Shown: positions 43,887-52,507 of the stretch, one piece after another
How the letters are laid out: the number at the start of each line of letters is the position of its first letter
Numbering within the stretch: the first letter of the stretch is position 1
Source of the DNA: Bacteroidota bacterium
Lineage (GTDB): Bacteria; Bacteroidota; Ignavibacteria; Ignavibacteriales; Ignavibacteriaceae
Assembly: GCA_023475265.1 (NCBI GenBank)
Contig: JAMCWE010000162.1
Span: forward strand, 1 to 64,000
Length of the DNA stretch: 64,000 nt
Direction of reading: 5' to 3'
Translations under genes and position numbers: made by a program
Notes under the pieces: model-generated
Told to the model about the DNA's origin: nothing
What the model saw: the letters and a program-made list of their open reading frames with translations, nothing else
The model's database searches: none

Positions 43887-43912
43887 TGTAACCAGAGAAA
43901 ATAATATTAGTC
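43887..43912 (+). promoter_or_regulatory. Candidate ECF promoter P3 toward the DUF6249-like gene
   Basis: TGTAACC (43887-43893), 15 bp, AGTC (43909-43912), on the plus strand, 35 bp before the DUF6249-like start codon. Third copy of the same pattern in a 249-bp gap. Confidence 0.5.
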
Positions 43913-43947
43913 AGAATTATTGAAGAAGAATCGAAAGGAGAAATAAA

Positions 43948-44295
43948 ATGAATCAAGGAGTAATTGCAGTTTTTATACCTATTATATCAGTATTGGTAAT
44001 AGGGATGATCTTTGTAACTTATTTTTATTTTCATTCAAGGGAAAAACAATTATTGATCGAAAAAGGGCTAGATGCAAATGCGGTCAAAGAATATTTTGAA
44101 GGTAAAAAAGATCCATACATATTAATGAAAATAGGAATAATTGCCATTGGCTTTGGTGTAGGATTAGGTCTTGGTTTAATTTTGCAAGATTATACAGATA
44201 AAGATTATTGGGTACCATTTTCGCTCTTTACTTTAACCGGAGTTGGATTTGTAGTTGCAAACCTTATTTCAAAAAAGTTAAACGCGAATAAATAA
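43948..44295 (+). CDS. Small membrane protein, DUF6249-like
   Basis: 115 residues. One N-terminal membrane helix (about 5-27), a basic and acidic cytoplasmic loop (SREKQLLIEKGLDANAVKEYF, residues 30-50), then two more hydrophobic segments (about 60-80 and 92-108), with a strong Gly-rich GFGVGLGLGLIL. The pattern matches the DUF6249 family of Bacteroidota membrane proteins of unknown function. A good AAAGGAG site precedes it. It is divergent from the ECF sigma gene with shared promoter-like elements, so it is probably in the sigma regulon. Confidence 0.75.
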   Translation: MNQGVIAVFIPIISVLVIGMIFVTYFYFHSREKQLLIEKGLDANAVKEYFEGKKDPYILMKIGIIAIGFGVGLGLGLILQDYTDKDYWVPFSLFTLTGVGFVVANLISKKLNANK

Positions 44296-44299
44296 AAAA

Positions 44300-44327
44300 A
44301 GCCGGTTAATAACCGGCTAATTTTTTT
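44300..44327. terminator. Bidirectional terminator
   Basis: AGCCGGTTA/TAACCGGCT stem at 44300-44318, with A-run on the left and T-run on the right (44321-44327). Between the convergent DUF6249-like and trxB genes; terminates both. Confidence 0.9.
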
Positions 44328-45273
44328 AATCTAAAGTTTCAAGCCATCTTTCAACGTCAATAGCCGCCATACAACCGGTACCAGCAGCCGTAATAGCCTG
44401 TCGATAAGTTTTATCGGCAACATCTCCAGCAGCAAACACACCGGGAATATTTGTATAAGTTGAACCTTGTTTAACTTTCAGATAGCCGGTTTCATCCATA
44501 TCTAAAATTCCTTTGAACAATTCTGTGTTTGGTTTGTGCCCAATAGCGATGAACAAACCGTCAGAGCTTAATGTTTGTGTTGAATGATCTTTTGTATCTT
44601 CAAGAATTACTCCGGTCATTGTTTTTCTACCATTCTCTTCCTTACCCAAAACTTCTTTTATAACTTTATTCATTGCAAATTTTATTTTAGGATTTTTCTT
44701 CGCTCGTTCGAGCATAATTCTAGAAGCTCTAAACTCATCTCTTCTATGAACAACTGTAACTTCCGATGCAAATTTGGTTAAGAAGTTAGCTTCTTCCATT
44801 GCAGTATCACCGCCGCCAACAACTAAAATTTTTTGATCTTTAAAGAAAAATCCATCGCAAGTTGCGCATGCTGAAACACCATATCCCATAAATTTGTTTT
44901 CAGATTCTATTCCTAAAAGTCTTGCCGATGCACCTGTTGAAACAATAACAGCATCAGCAGTATGAACATCGTCGTAGGTTTTGATTACAAACGGCCGTTT
45001 GGAAAAATCGACTTCGGTTACTTCTTTGTAAATCGATTTCGCTCCGAAGCGGTGAGCTTGTTTTCGCATAATATCCATTAGTTCAGGACCCATAATCCCA
45101 TTTTCAAATCCAGGATAGTTTTCTACTTCGGTGGTAATAGTTAATTGTCCGCCTGGCTGCATTCCTTCAAAAATAATTGGATTCAAATTTGCTCTTCCGG
45201 TATAAAGTGCTGCTGTAAATCCTGCCGGACCAGAACCTATGATTATAACTTTATGATGATTTACTGACGACAT
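44326..45273 (-). CDS. trxB: Thioredoxin-disulfide reductase
   Basis: 315 residues, standard length. FAD motif IIGSGPAGFTAALYTGR near residue 10, redox pair CATC at 136-139, NADPH motif VVGGGDTAMEEANFL near 152 and the C-terminal FAD motif GVFAAGDVADKTYRQ. It reduces thioredoxin with NADPH in the cytoplasm. No thioredoxin gene is beside it. Monocistronic, with its own terminator. Confidence 0.95.
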   Translation of the reverse strand: MSSVNHHKVIIIGSGPAGFTAALYTGRANLNPIIFEGMQPGGQLTITTEVENYPGFENGIMGPELMDIMRKQAHRFGAKSIYKEVTEVDFSKRPFVIKTYDDVHTADAVIVSTGASARLLGIESENKFMGYGVSACATCDGFFFKDQKILVVGGGDTAMEEANFLTKFASEVTVVHRRDEFRASRIMLERAKKNPKIKFAMNKVIKEVLGKEENGRKTMTGVILEDTKDHSTQTLSSDGLFIAIGHKPNTELFKGILDMDETGYLKVKQGSTYTNIPGVFAAGDVADKTYRQAITAAGTGCMAAIDVERWLETLD

Positions 45274-45403
45274 ATATTCTCCATTAATTCAGAAATATTT
45301 TAATCAATCTTTATAATATTTTAAAAATTTTTGTACTATCTATTTGATTCAATTCAAACAATATGGTTTCATTGAAATTCGAATTGTTAAAAACCACAGA
45401 AAA

Positions 45404-46324
45404 TTATGTGATAAATTCTGCATTTCGTTTTAATCCTTTTAACTTCGTTCTTTTAATAGGACTTCTTTCAAACCTAGATTTAAATTCTTCTTCGTTCATA
45501 TTTTTAACTTCAACTAAATTCAATTCATCATTACCATTAGAAGGTAAAAATTCTCCCACTTGAGTCGCAATTGAAAATTTTGAATTCCAAGGACAAACAT
45601 CCTGACAAATGTCGCAGCCAAATATCCAATTTTCAAATTTATTTTTGTATTCAATTGGAATCTCATTTTTATTTTCAATAGTTAGATAAGAAATACACTT
45701 ATTCGCATCTACAACATATTCTCGAACTATTGCATCCGTAGGACAAGCATCAATGCATGCCGTACAAGTTCCGCAATAATCGGGAATTTGAGTAGAATAT
45801 TCAAATTCATAATTTGTCAATATCGTTGATAAAAAAAACCAACTCCCGATATTTTTATTAATTACGTTTGTATGCTTGCCAAGCCAGCCCAAGCCTGCTT
45901 TCACAGCCCATGCTTTATCCATTACCGGACCAGTGTCTACATAAGATTTTGATTCAAACAATGGATCGATTTCTTTTAATTCTTTTTCCAGCAAAGATAA
46001 TTTCTCCCAAATAATTAAATGATAATCAACGCCCCAAGCATATCTTGAAACTTTTCCTTTTCCATTTTTATTTGAATGATTTTTTTTAGTATAATAATTC
46101 AAGCCAAGTGAAATAACACTTTTACAATTCGATAAAATATTTCTGACGTCTTTTCTCTTTTCAATATTTCTTTCCATATAAGACATTCCGGCTTGAAAGC
46201 CATTGGACAACCAGTCTCCAAGTTTTCCAATTTCATCTTTTAATTCATCGGCATTTGCAAAACCTACAAGATCAAAACCGATTTCTTTTGCTTTTTGAAT
46301 TAATATTTCATTTGTAATTATCAT
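45404..46324 (-). CDS. queG: Epoxyqueuosine reductase
   Basis: 306 residues. QueG performs the last step of queuosine synthesis on tRNA, with cobalamin and two 4Fe-4S clusters. Domain marks: GFDLVGFANADEL, VDTGPVMDKAWAVKAGLGWLGKHTN (read in blocks), and the cluster motifs CGTCTACIDACPTDAI and CDICQDVCPWN. C-terminus is a little shorter than in forms with a HEAT-repeat tail. It lies next to the Rieske and MBL genes, spaced by 30 bp. Confidence 0.93.
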   Translation of the reverse strand: MIITNEILIQKAKEIGFDLVGFANADELKDEIGKLGDWLSNGFQAGMSYMERNIEKRKDVRNILSNCKSVISLGLNYYTKKNHSNKNGKGKVSRYAWGVDYHLIIWEKLSLLEKELKEIDPLFESKSYVDTGPVMDKAWAVKAGLGWLGKHTNVINKNIGSWFFLSTILTNYEFEYSTQIPDYCGTCTACIDACPTDAIVREYVVDANKCISYLTIENKNEIPIEYKNKFENWIFGCDICQDVCPWNSKFSIATQVGEFLPSNGNDELNLVEVKNMNEEEFKSRFERSPIKRTKLKGLKRNAEFIT

Positions 46325-46354
46325 TTACCAAAACAAAGTGTAAAATTTTTTAAT

Positions 46355-46714
46355 TCACCATTTAAATTCTTTTTTATCTACTTTAATAAAAACTTGATTT
46401 TCCATAACCTTAACCGGATATGAATCAAGGCCTTTTCTGTCCGTAGGCATTCTACCGGTTTTTAAATTAAACATCCAACCGTGAGCAGGACAAACGATAC
46501 ATCCATCTTCAATAAAACCATCATAAATCATTGCCGTATGTTGGTGAGGACAAATATTATTCAGCGCATAAATTTCACCGTCAACTTTGAAGACTGCAAT
46601 TTCAGTTTCATTTACAAAAAATTTTTGACCTTGATGTTCTTTTAAATTATCAACTAAACAGACTTTTGTATATCCATCTAACTCTTTAATATCAGAAGGT
46701 TGAAAATTTTTCAT
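46355..46714 (-). CDS. Rieske 2Fe-2S protein, NirD/ferredoxin-subunit type
   Basis: 119 residues from the ATG at 46712-46714 (MKNFQPSDIKEL). This start is chosen because an upstream in-frame start would overlap the MBL gene by over 100 bp and because family members begin here. Cluster ligands CPHQH (Cys55, His57) and CPAHGW (Cys75, His78). A small soluble Rieske ferredoxin, probably an electron donor to an oxygenase or reductase. No partner enzyme is next to it. It overlaps the MBL gene by 23 bp. Confidence 0.88.
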   Translation of the reverse strand: MKNFQPSDIKELDGYTKVCLVDNLKEHQGQKFFVNETEIAVFKVDGEIYALNNICPHQHTAMIYDGFIEDGCIVCPAHGWMFNLKTGRMPTDRKGLDSYPVKVMENQVFIKVDKKEFKW

Positions 46715-47537
46715 TAACCTTAAATCCTTTTTCTGTTTTAACAACAGTTGCAAACGCTGTTTCCGGATCGTGTTCAAAAAATAATTTCCAATTTTCATCA
46801 ACAGCTTTGTTCAGTATTTTCTTTTTCTCTTCCACTGTTATTAGAGGCTGTAAATCATATCCCATAACATAAGGTAAAGGTATATGAGAAGCGGTTGGGA
46901 ATAAATCGCAACAGTAGAGAAATGTATTTGTAGAATCTGAAATTTTTATCAACTGCTGTGAAAAAGTATGGCCATTAATGATTAAGAATTGAATTTCATC
47001 ATCAAAGAATTTTTCTCCTTCAATAAGTTCTAAGATTCCTTCATCTTTCAAAGGAATAAAATTTTCCTTCAGATAACTTCCTTTGTCTCTTTCTGATGGA
47101 TTTATCGCCCATTCATAATTTTTTTTCTGAACGTAATATTTAGCATTGGGAAATGTTGGAATTAATTTTTCATTTTTAATTATTGTCGAGCCGCCGGTAT
47201 GATCAAAATGAAGATGCGTTAATATTACATCTGTTACTTCATCTGGCTTAACATTTAATTTCATTAAGCCGTCAATAATTGAAAAATTATTTTGTTGAAT
47301 ATCATAAATTGATTTTGACTTGTCATCCCATTTATTTCCCATTCCGGTATCAATTAAAATTTTTTTTCTCCCATCGACCAAAAGTAAATTTCTTGTAGCT
47401 AATTTTATCCTGTTTAAAGAGTCAGCCGGATTACTTCTTTCCCATAAAGGTTTCGGAATAATTCCAAACATAGCTCCGCCGTCTAAAGAAAAATATCCGG
47501 AATTAATTATATGTAAATCGTATTTACCTATTTTCAT
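46692..47537 (-). CDS. Metallo-beta-lactamase-fold hydrolase
   Basis: 281 residues from the ATG at 47535-47537 (MKIGKYDLHI), preferred over an upstream start because the added 14 residues do not match the family. Zinc ligands in ILTHLHFDHTGGS (HxHxDH) near residue 105, NGHTFSQQ near 193 and CCDLFPTASH near 214. It resembles N-acyl homoserine lactonase or related lactonase and hydrolase groups (VMGYDLQPLITVEEKKKIL), but the substrate cannot be chosen. First of the MBL-Rieske-queG run. Confidence 0.82.
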   Translation of the reverse strand: MKIGKYDLHIINSGYFSLDGGAMFGIIPKPLWERSNPADSLNRIKLATRNLLLVDGRKKILIDTGMGNKWDDKSKSIYDIQQNNFSIIDGLMKLNVKPDEVTDVILTHLHFDHTGGSTIIKNEKLIPTFPNAKYYVQKKNYEWAINPSERDKGSYLKENFIPLKDEGILELIEGEKFFDDEIQFLIINGHTFSQQLIKISDSTNTFLYCCDLFPTASHIPLPYVMGYDLQPLITVEEKKKILNKAVDENWKLFFEHDPETAFATVVKTEKGFKVNEKFSTF

Positions 47538-47669
47538 TTGATTATAAAAACTTTGATGAACCGCCAATAATAATAGCAAAATTAACGATATTACTCAGTA
47601 AGTAAAAATGAAAAAGATTTCCAATAATTATGTGTTGATTTTTATTTGAGGTTGGGTAAGAAATGAAAA

Positions 47670-47687
47670 GGGCATCTTACGATGCCC
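47670..47687 (-). terminator. Terminator after first ferredoxin gene
   Basis: GGGCATC, TTAC, GATGCCC stem-loop at 47670-47687, followed on the minus strand by CTTTTC. It is 20 bp after the ferredoxin stop. Confidence 0.85.
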
Positions 47688-47706
47688 AAATTAAAATGGA
47701 TTTTAT

Positions 47707-48039
47707 TTATCTGCCGATACCATCTAAATATTCTTTTTTCTGAAGTAGAGCAGCTTCATCCTCAGTATGATTTGGATCCGTGACACAGCAGTCAACTGGA
47801 CAAACTTCCTGACATTGTGGAGCGTCATGAAAACCTTTGCATTCGGTACATTTATCCGGCACTACATAAAAATAATCATTTGAAAAGAAACCAGCGGCTC
47901 CGGAAGGTGCAGCATCTCCTTCGCCATAAGTTTTACCTGCAAATTCCCAGCTTGTTCCACCTTCATAAATAGCATTATTTGGGCATTCTGGCTCACATGC
48001 CCCACAGTTAATACATTCTTCTGTTATTTTGATAGCCAT
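47707..48039 (-). CDS. 2[4Fe-4S] ferredoxin (YfhL type), copy 1
   Basis: 110 residues. Two cluster motifs: [16 protein letters not shown] at the start and [22 protein letters not shown] later, with an insertion of eight residues between the second and third Cys of the second motif, as in the Alvin-type ferredoxins. It is a low-potential electron carrier. The neighbour at 48357 is a close paralogue; both start MAI(K/M)[17 protein letters not shown]. Has its own terminator and AAGGAGAT site. Confidence 0.93.
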   Translation of the reverse strand: MAIKITEECINCGACEPECPNNAIYEGGTSWEFAGKTYGEGDAAPSGAAGFFSNDYFYVVPDKCTECKGFHDAPQCQEVCPVDCCVTDPNHTEDEAALLQKKEYLDGIGR

Positions 48040-48356
48040 TTTTTACATCTCCTTAAATTTTTAATTATTTATAAATTTTAAAATGTTAATTTCGTTGTAA
48101 ATTTGTTGATGACATTCTAAATCTGTGCCAAGATTTCGTTTTTAAACTGATTTGGTTGAACTGAGATGTTTTTGAAAAATCAAGGATTGATGTTTAAGGC
48201 GATTAGATATGCATTTATAAATTTTTCACATTTGAGAATTCATTTATTTTGATTTCTCTATAATGGTCTGTCAAGCAAAAATAAAATGATAAGGTAACAA
48301 ATAAAAAAAGGACATCAAACGATGTCCCATTTTTTAACGAAAATTAAAATTTAAAA
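48040..48356. other. Intergenic region between tandem ferredoxin genes
   Basis: 317 bp with no gene. It holds the ribosome-binding site of copy 1 at its left, AT-rich sequence likely to contain copy 1's promoter, and the terminator of copy 2 at 48310-48327. Nothing else is recognised. Confidence 0.7.
48310..48327 (-). terminator. Terminator after second ferredoxin gene
   Basis: GGACATC, AAAC, GATGTCC stem-loop at 48310-48327, followed on the minus strand by TTTTTTTATTTG. It resembles the first ferredoxin's terminator in stem sequence, as expected after a duplication. Confidence 0.88.
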
Positions 48357-48689
48357 TTATCTGCCGATACCATCTAAATATTCTTTTCTTGCTAATAAAA
48401 CAGATTCATCTTCAACATGTTTTGGATCCGGAATACAACAATCAACAGGACAAACAGCGGCACATTGTGGTTCATCGTGGAAACCTTTGCATTCAGTACA
48501 TTTATCTGGAACAATATAAAAGAAATCAGAAGAATAAAATCCTGTGGCTCCAGTGGGTGCTGCATCATTAGAACCATAAGTTTTTCCAGCTAATTCCCAA
48601 TTTACTCCGCCTTCATAAATTGCTGTATTTGGACATTCTGGTTCACAAGCTCCGCAATTAATGCATTCTTCAGTTATCATTATTGCCAT
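48357..48689 (-). CDS. 2[4Fe-4S] ferredoxin (YfhL type), copy 2
   Basis: 110 residues, the same length as copy 1 and near-identical motifs: [16 protein letters not shown] and [22 protein letters not shown]. Differences are scattered, with both copies open and intact, so both appear selected. It has its own ribosome-binding site (AAAGGAGAAA) and terminator, so the two may differ in expression. It carries two low-potential clusters for reductive metabolism. Confidence 0.93.
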   Translation of the reverse strand: MAIMITEECINCGACEPECPNTAIYEGGVNWELAGKTYGSNDAAPTGATGFYSSDFFYIVPDKCTECKGFHDEPQCAAVCPVDCCIPDPKHVEDESVLLARKEYLDGIGR

Positions 48690-48860
48690 TTAGTATTTCT
48701 CCTTTTTACTGTTTATAGACTTTCCCTTAATTAGGGAAGAAAATTTTTATAAAGTTTTAATTAAGAATTTATTGCTCAAAGTTATTTTTATTTTCCGGGC
48801 AATTTTAACAAAACATTGATCAAACATCAATGTAATTGGTATAAAGTAAATATTAAATTT

Positions 48861-49562
48861 TCACCAGCCACCGCTCGAACCGCCGCCGCCAAAGCCGCCG
48901 CCGCCTCCAGAAAAACCGCCTCCTCCAAAACCGCCGCCGCTGGAAAAACCGCCGCCGCCAAAGCCGCCAAAGAAAAATGGTCCGCCAAAGCCTCTACGGC
49001 CGCGAATCAAAAATGTAATTATAAAAAATATAATTAAAAGAAAAGTTGTAATTCCAGAAAAAGAATCGTGCGAACGAACTTGCTTTTCTGCTTTATATTC
49101 TCCTTTAGTAGCAAGAATAATAGCATTCAGCCCAGCTGAAATACCATCATAAAAATCATCTTGCTTAAAGTAAGGAACGACAACATTTCGAATTATTGAA
49201 CTCGCTAAAGCATCAGGTAAAGCTCCTTCAAGTCCATAACCAACTTCAATTCGAAGTTTCTTATCGTTTTTAACAACTACAAATAAAATTCCATTGTCAT
49301 TCTTTTTAGTTCCAATTTTATTTTTTGTAGCTGTTTCATTTGCATATTCATCTAAAGGATAATCATTTAAGGTTGGTATCATTAAAAAAACAAGCTGGTT
49401 GGAAGTTGAATCATCAAAAGTTTTTAATTGATAATTCAAATCCGCTAATTGTTCCTGATTCAACGTGCCGGTAAAATCATTAGCATAATTTTTTAGAACC
49501 GGAAACTCTTGCTGAGCATATCCGACGGAAAATAAAAATAGGAATAGAAATAGTTTTTTCAT
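48861..49562 (-). CDS. TPM-domain membrane protein (YgcG type)
   Basis: 233 residues. Signal peptide (residues 1-16, LFLFLFSVGYAQ), then a TPM domain (about 25-150: LNEQL-like NQEQLADLNYQLKTFD, DNGILFVVVKNDKKLRIEVGYGLEGALPDAL in blocks), one membrane helix (about 170-187, FLLIIFFIITFLI) and a Gly-rich tail ending GGSSGGW. The tail DNA is a CCG-rich low-complexity run. TPM proteins are often next to LemA, as here, with a 1-bp overlap. Role unknown; extracytoplasmic, possibly in membrane or photosystem-like repair. Confidence 0.88.
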   Translation of the reverse strand: MKKLFLFLFLFSVGYAQQEFPVLKNYANDFTGTLNQEQLADLNYQLKTFDDSTSNQLVFLMIPTLNDYPLDEYANETATKNKIGTKKNDNGILFVVVKNDKKLRIEVGYGLEGALPDALASSIIRNVVVPYFKQDDFYDGISAGLNAIILATKGEYKAEKQVRSHDSFSGITTFLLIIFFIITFLIRGRRGFGGPFFFGGFGGGGFSSGGGFGGGGFSGGGGGFGGGGSSGGW

Positions 49563-50173
49563 TAATTTTGAAATTCAACTTTAGGTACGTTTTCGGCACC
49601 AGTAGCAGCTTTAAAATATTGTTTTTCTCTAAATCCTAATGAATTGGCAATGATAATTCCAGGAAACCTTTTTATCACTATATTATAACTTTGCACTTTT
49701 TCATTGAATCTTATTCTAGCAACATTAATTCTGTTTTCAGTTCCTTCTAACTGTGCTTGAAGTTCTAAGAAGTTTTCATTTGCTTTAAGATCTGGATAGT
49801 TTTCAACTGTAACTAGCAACCTTGAAAGTGCGCCGCTTAGTTGCCCTTGAACAGCTTGAAATTTCTGAAAAGCTTCCGGATCATCAAGAATTTCTTTTGT
49901 TACTTTAATACTACCAACACTTGCACGGGCTTCTGTTACTTGAGTTAAAACGCTTTTTTCAAAATTTGCATAACCTTTAACTGTATTTACCAAATTTGGA
50001 ATGAGATCAAATCTTCTTTGATATTGACTTTCAACATCACTCCAGCTTTTATCAACTTCTTGATTCCTATTAACTAAATTATTGTAAGTACTGATACCCC
50101 AAATAATAAAAATTGCTACAATCAATATAAAGCCCCCAGCAATGGAAGAACCGATTATCATTCCTTTCTTCAT
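49562..50173 (-). CDS. LemA-family membrane protein
   Basis: 203 residues. One N-terminal membrane helix (about 8-27), then the long helical LemA domain: YNNLVNRNQEVDKSWSDVESQYQRR, LIPNLVNTVKGYANFEKSVLTQVTEAR and VARIRFNEKVQSYNIVIKRFPGIIIANSLGF (in blocks). The family is widespread and its function unknown, although it is often paired with TPM proteins. The stop overlaps the TPM start by 1 bp (TAATG), so translation is coupled. Confidence 0.93.
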   Translation of the reverse strand: MKKGMIIGSSIAGGFILIVAIFIIWGISTYNNLVNRNQEVDKSWSDVESQYQRRFDLIPNLVNTVKGYANFEKSVLTQVTEARASVGSIKVTKEILDDPEAFQKFQAVQGQLSGALSRLLVTVENYPDLKANENFLELQAQLEGTENRINVARIRFNEKVQSYNIVIKRFPGIIIANSLGFREKQYFKAATGAENVPKVEFQN

Positions 50174-50336
50174 TAGACCTCCAAAATTGGTTGTATTCTA
50201 TGTTGGTAGAGAGCACTTATTTTATCTCTATTGATTTTTTAATACAAAAGGAAATTTTATTTTATTTAATATAATATAAAATATCATTTTATACTGCAAT
50301 CCTGGTAAACTTTTTATCCTTCTTACTAAGAAAAAT

Positions 50337-51182
50337 TCATGGTTTTGTACCATTATAGCCAAATTGCAAATAATTTAGAGCTTGATTTACAATCTTTAAA
50401 TTCTCTTCTTCAGCAAAATTTTTAGCATTCTGCAGATTTCCGTTATAAAATCTCAACCATAAAAAATTTCCTACAGCCAAGCCGTCAAAAACTCTGTTAG
50501 CAATAAACGCATTAATAGTTACATATCCCCATAATAAATTCCAGCTTAATGATAATAATCCGCTTAAATAATGACCAGTATAAATTTGTCCTGATCCCGG
50601 GATGAAAATCGACAATAATTCTGCTACTGAAGATGAATATTTGTTTTTGTCAACTTCTTTGCAAAATGTACTTAAGGTCTTATTCGAATCGGTTTGGCTA
50701 AAATAATTAGCGGCATCATCCCACTTGTCTGAAAATAAATATGCCCAACCTTTCCAATAATAAATTTCTTTGATCCTTTGAGAAAATCTTTTATCTGTTT
50801 CGAGTAAATCTAATAATTCAATTGCGTGAGACGTTGTTCGTCTTAAAATATTTGACCTTATTATATCCATTTTTGATTCAAACAGTTCATCATCGTTCTT
50901 CGCATTCATTTCTGCAAGAGTGAAATAAAAAATTGCATCAGAAAATTTGGCTCCTTCTTTATATGATAAGCCTATAAACCTGTTTGCCTCGAATTTGTAT
51001 GTACCTTCTTCATCAAAGAATAATAATCTTTTGAATTCAGTAATTGCATCAAAATACTGTTCGTTGTTGAATAGCTTTTTCGCATAATCAAATTGCTTCG
51101 TCAGATAATTTTGTGCATTTAAGTTTGCTTCTGTCAAAAAGAAAAGACAAAAAATAAAAATATTTACTTTCGCTTTAGTCAT
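50337..51182 (-). CDS. TPR-containing secreted or membrane protein with IPGSGQIYTG motif
   Basis: 281 residues. Signal segment (about 6-22, IFIFCLFFLTEANLNA), TPR-like helices (about 30-185) and then a hydrophobic C-terminal module beginning ELLSIFIPGSGQIYTGHYLSGLLS (in blocks). That module, PG-G-IY-G with following hydrophobic stretches, recurs in the neighbouring gene. It is the third gene of a YidD-TPR-TPR run. Probably envelope-associated; function unknown, but the tight linkage with YidD suggests membrane-protein insertion or assembly. Confidence 0.7.
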   Translation of the reverse strand: MTKAKVNIFIFCLFFLTEANLNAQNYLTKQFDYAKKLFNNEQYFDAITEFKRLLFFDEEGTYKFEANRFIGLSYKEGAKFSDAIFYFTLAEMNAKNDDELFESKMDIIRSNILRRTTSHAIELLDLLETDKRFSQRIKEIYYWKGWAYLFSDKWDDAANYFSQTDSNKTLSTFCKEVDKNKYSSSVAELLSIFIPGSGQIYTGHYLSGLLSLSWNLLWGYVTINAFIANRVFDGLAVGNFLWLRFYNGNLQNAKNFAEEENLKIVNQALNYLQFGYNGTKP

Positions 51183-52049
51183 CTATTTACAGAAATTAAT
51201 TACAGGAATAAAATAATTATGACTTTCTAAAAAATCTTTCAGATCATTCACGAAATCGAAGTGAATTTTAGCATTATAAATTTGTGCCGATGCAGCGGAA
51301 CCATAAACATTCCCGGCATAAAAACCAACTGCCAATCCGCCGAATAACCATCCTCGGAAATAATGACCAGCGTGAAAATTATCATAAGACAAATATGTAA
51401 ATCCAACCGAAGTAATAAATGCCCAAAGACCATCCCAGAATTGATTGGTATAAATTTTACCCGCACCTGGAATTATTGCAGATAAAATTCCAGCTGTTAA
51501 AGATTTTTTTTCAGGTGGATCTTTTTTCCAATTATAAAATTTTTTGATTTTGTTCAGATCATCAGAATGAAAAGCATTATAAAAATTATGTTCGGTAGGT
51601 AGCGAATCATTTGTAAAAAGAAAAGAAAAATTATAAAGCGACTTCGCTTCTTTTTTCTCATTAAAATTATTATTTGAAATTTTCAGATTGAAATAATTTC
51701 TAAGTTCATTAAAATTTCCGGATTGAAATAATGATTTCATAATTTCTAACTTTGCTAAAGGAGATAATTGTGATTTCTCCGGAACTTCCATGAACTCATC
51801 TATCGATTGTTTATAATCTCCCATTTTTGAATAGGCAATTGCAATTCTAAATTTTATTGAATCGCTTGAAGTGCCTAGAAGATATCGATTATATTCTTCA
51901 ATGGCTCTTAAATAATCGTGTTGACAAAAAAGATAATCTGCAAACTTTTTAGTGTTGATTGGTGAAAATAAATTAATAGCAGATGAATTATTTTCTTGGG
52001 GAAAAGAAATTGTACACAGAAAGATTATTGAGATAAAAATTTTCTTCAT
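51183..52049 (-). CDS. Paralogous TPR-like membrane protein with IPGAGKIYT motif
   Basis: 288 residues. Signal segment (about 3-15, ISIIFLCTISFP), TPR-like middle (YLFCQHDYLRAIEEYNRYLL, IAYSKMGDYKQSIDEFM) and the same C-terminal module as its neighbour (GILSAIIPGAGKIYTNQFWDG, then Gly-rich hydrophobic segments to GNVYGSAASAQIYN). Zero bp separate it from the next gene and it overlaps the YidD gene by 4 bp (ATGA). The paralogy and coupling suggest a heteromeric pair. Function unknown. Confidence 0.7.
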   Translation of the reverse strand: MKKIFISIIFLCTISFPQENNSSAINLFSPINTKKFADYLFCQHDYLRAIEEYNRYLLGTSSDSIKFRIAIAYSKMGDYKQSIDEFMEVPEKSQLSPLAKLEIMKSLFQSGNFNELRNYFNLKISNNNFNEKKEAKSLYNFSFLFTNDSLPTEHNFYNAFHSDDLNKIKKFYNWKKDPPEKKSLTAGILSAIIPGAGKIYTNQFWDGLWAFITSVGFTYLSYDNFHAGHYFRGWLFGGLAVGFYAGNVYGSAASAQIYNAKIHFDFVNDLKDFLESHNYFIPVINFCK

Positions 52050-52498
52050 TCATCTTTTAGGACAAAAGAATGAGGTAAATATTTTATACTATCTTGATTC
52101 ATTAAATAAAGCGAAGGAGGATCATAAAAATGCCCGTCTGAAACTCTAGGATAATGACCGACTTTTCCAAAAATATCCATGTCTCTTGTAAACCGATCAA
52201 AAAACATTAATGATCCTTGAACAATATTAGTCTTTTCAACAGATTGTAAAAAAAAATTTGAGCAAGTTGGATTAAATGAACAGTTGTCTCCATCCACGTC
52301 AGAAATCAGCAGCCAATAACCATCCGCAAATGATTTAAGTAAAAATCTTTCATAATTTTTTTTATTTAAAGAATAATCGCGGTGCTGAAAATTATTTTTT
52401 ATCTGATAAGAGTAATCCGCCTTGCCCCATTTAATCCAATCGCTTTGAGCAAAAATATTTATAACAGGTAAAAGAAGAATTATTATAAAAAGCTTCAT
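52046..52498 (-). CDS. YidD-like protein with signal peptide
   Basis: 150 residues. Signal peptide (about 1-17) followed by a YidD-like core: NCSFNPTCSNFFLQSVEKTNIVQGSLMFFDRF (in blocks) matches the YidD motif C-x-F-x-PTCS and the following helix and Arg. The last part SDGHFYDPPSLY resembles the GxxDPxP end. Canonical YidD is about 75 residues and cytoplasmic, sitting beside YidC; this one is longer and exported. It is translationally coupled to two TPR proteins and is probably a specialised derivative. First of the three-gene run. Confidence 0.75.
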   Translation of the reverse strand: MKLFIIILLLPVINIFAQSDWIKWGKADYSYQIKNNFQHRDYSLNKKNYERFLLKSFADGYWLLISDVDGDNCSFNPTCSNFFLQSVEKTNIVQGSLMFFDRFTRDMDIFGKVGHYPRVSDGHFYDPPSLYLMNQDSIKYLPHSFVLKDE

Positions 52499-52507
52499 AG
52501 ATATAGA

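Noticed and set aside
48816-49037. Ala/Lys-rich plus-strand frame
   Set aside because: It is the antisense shadow of the Gly-rich tail of the TPM-domain gene; the composition comes from the CCG-rich repeat.
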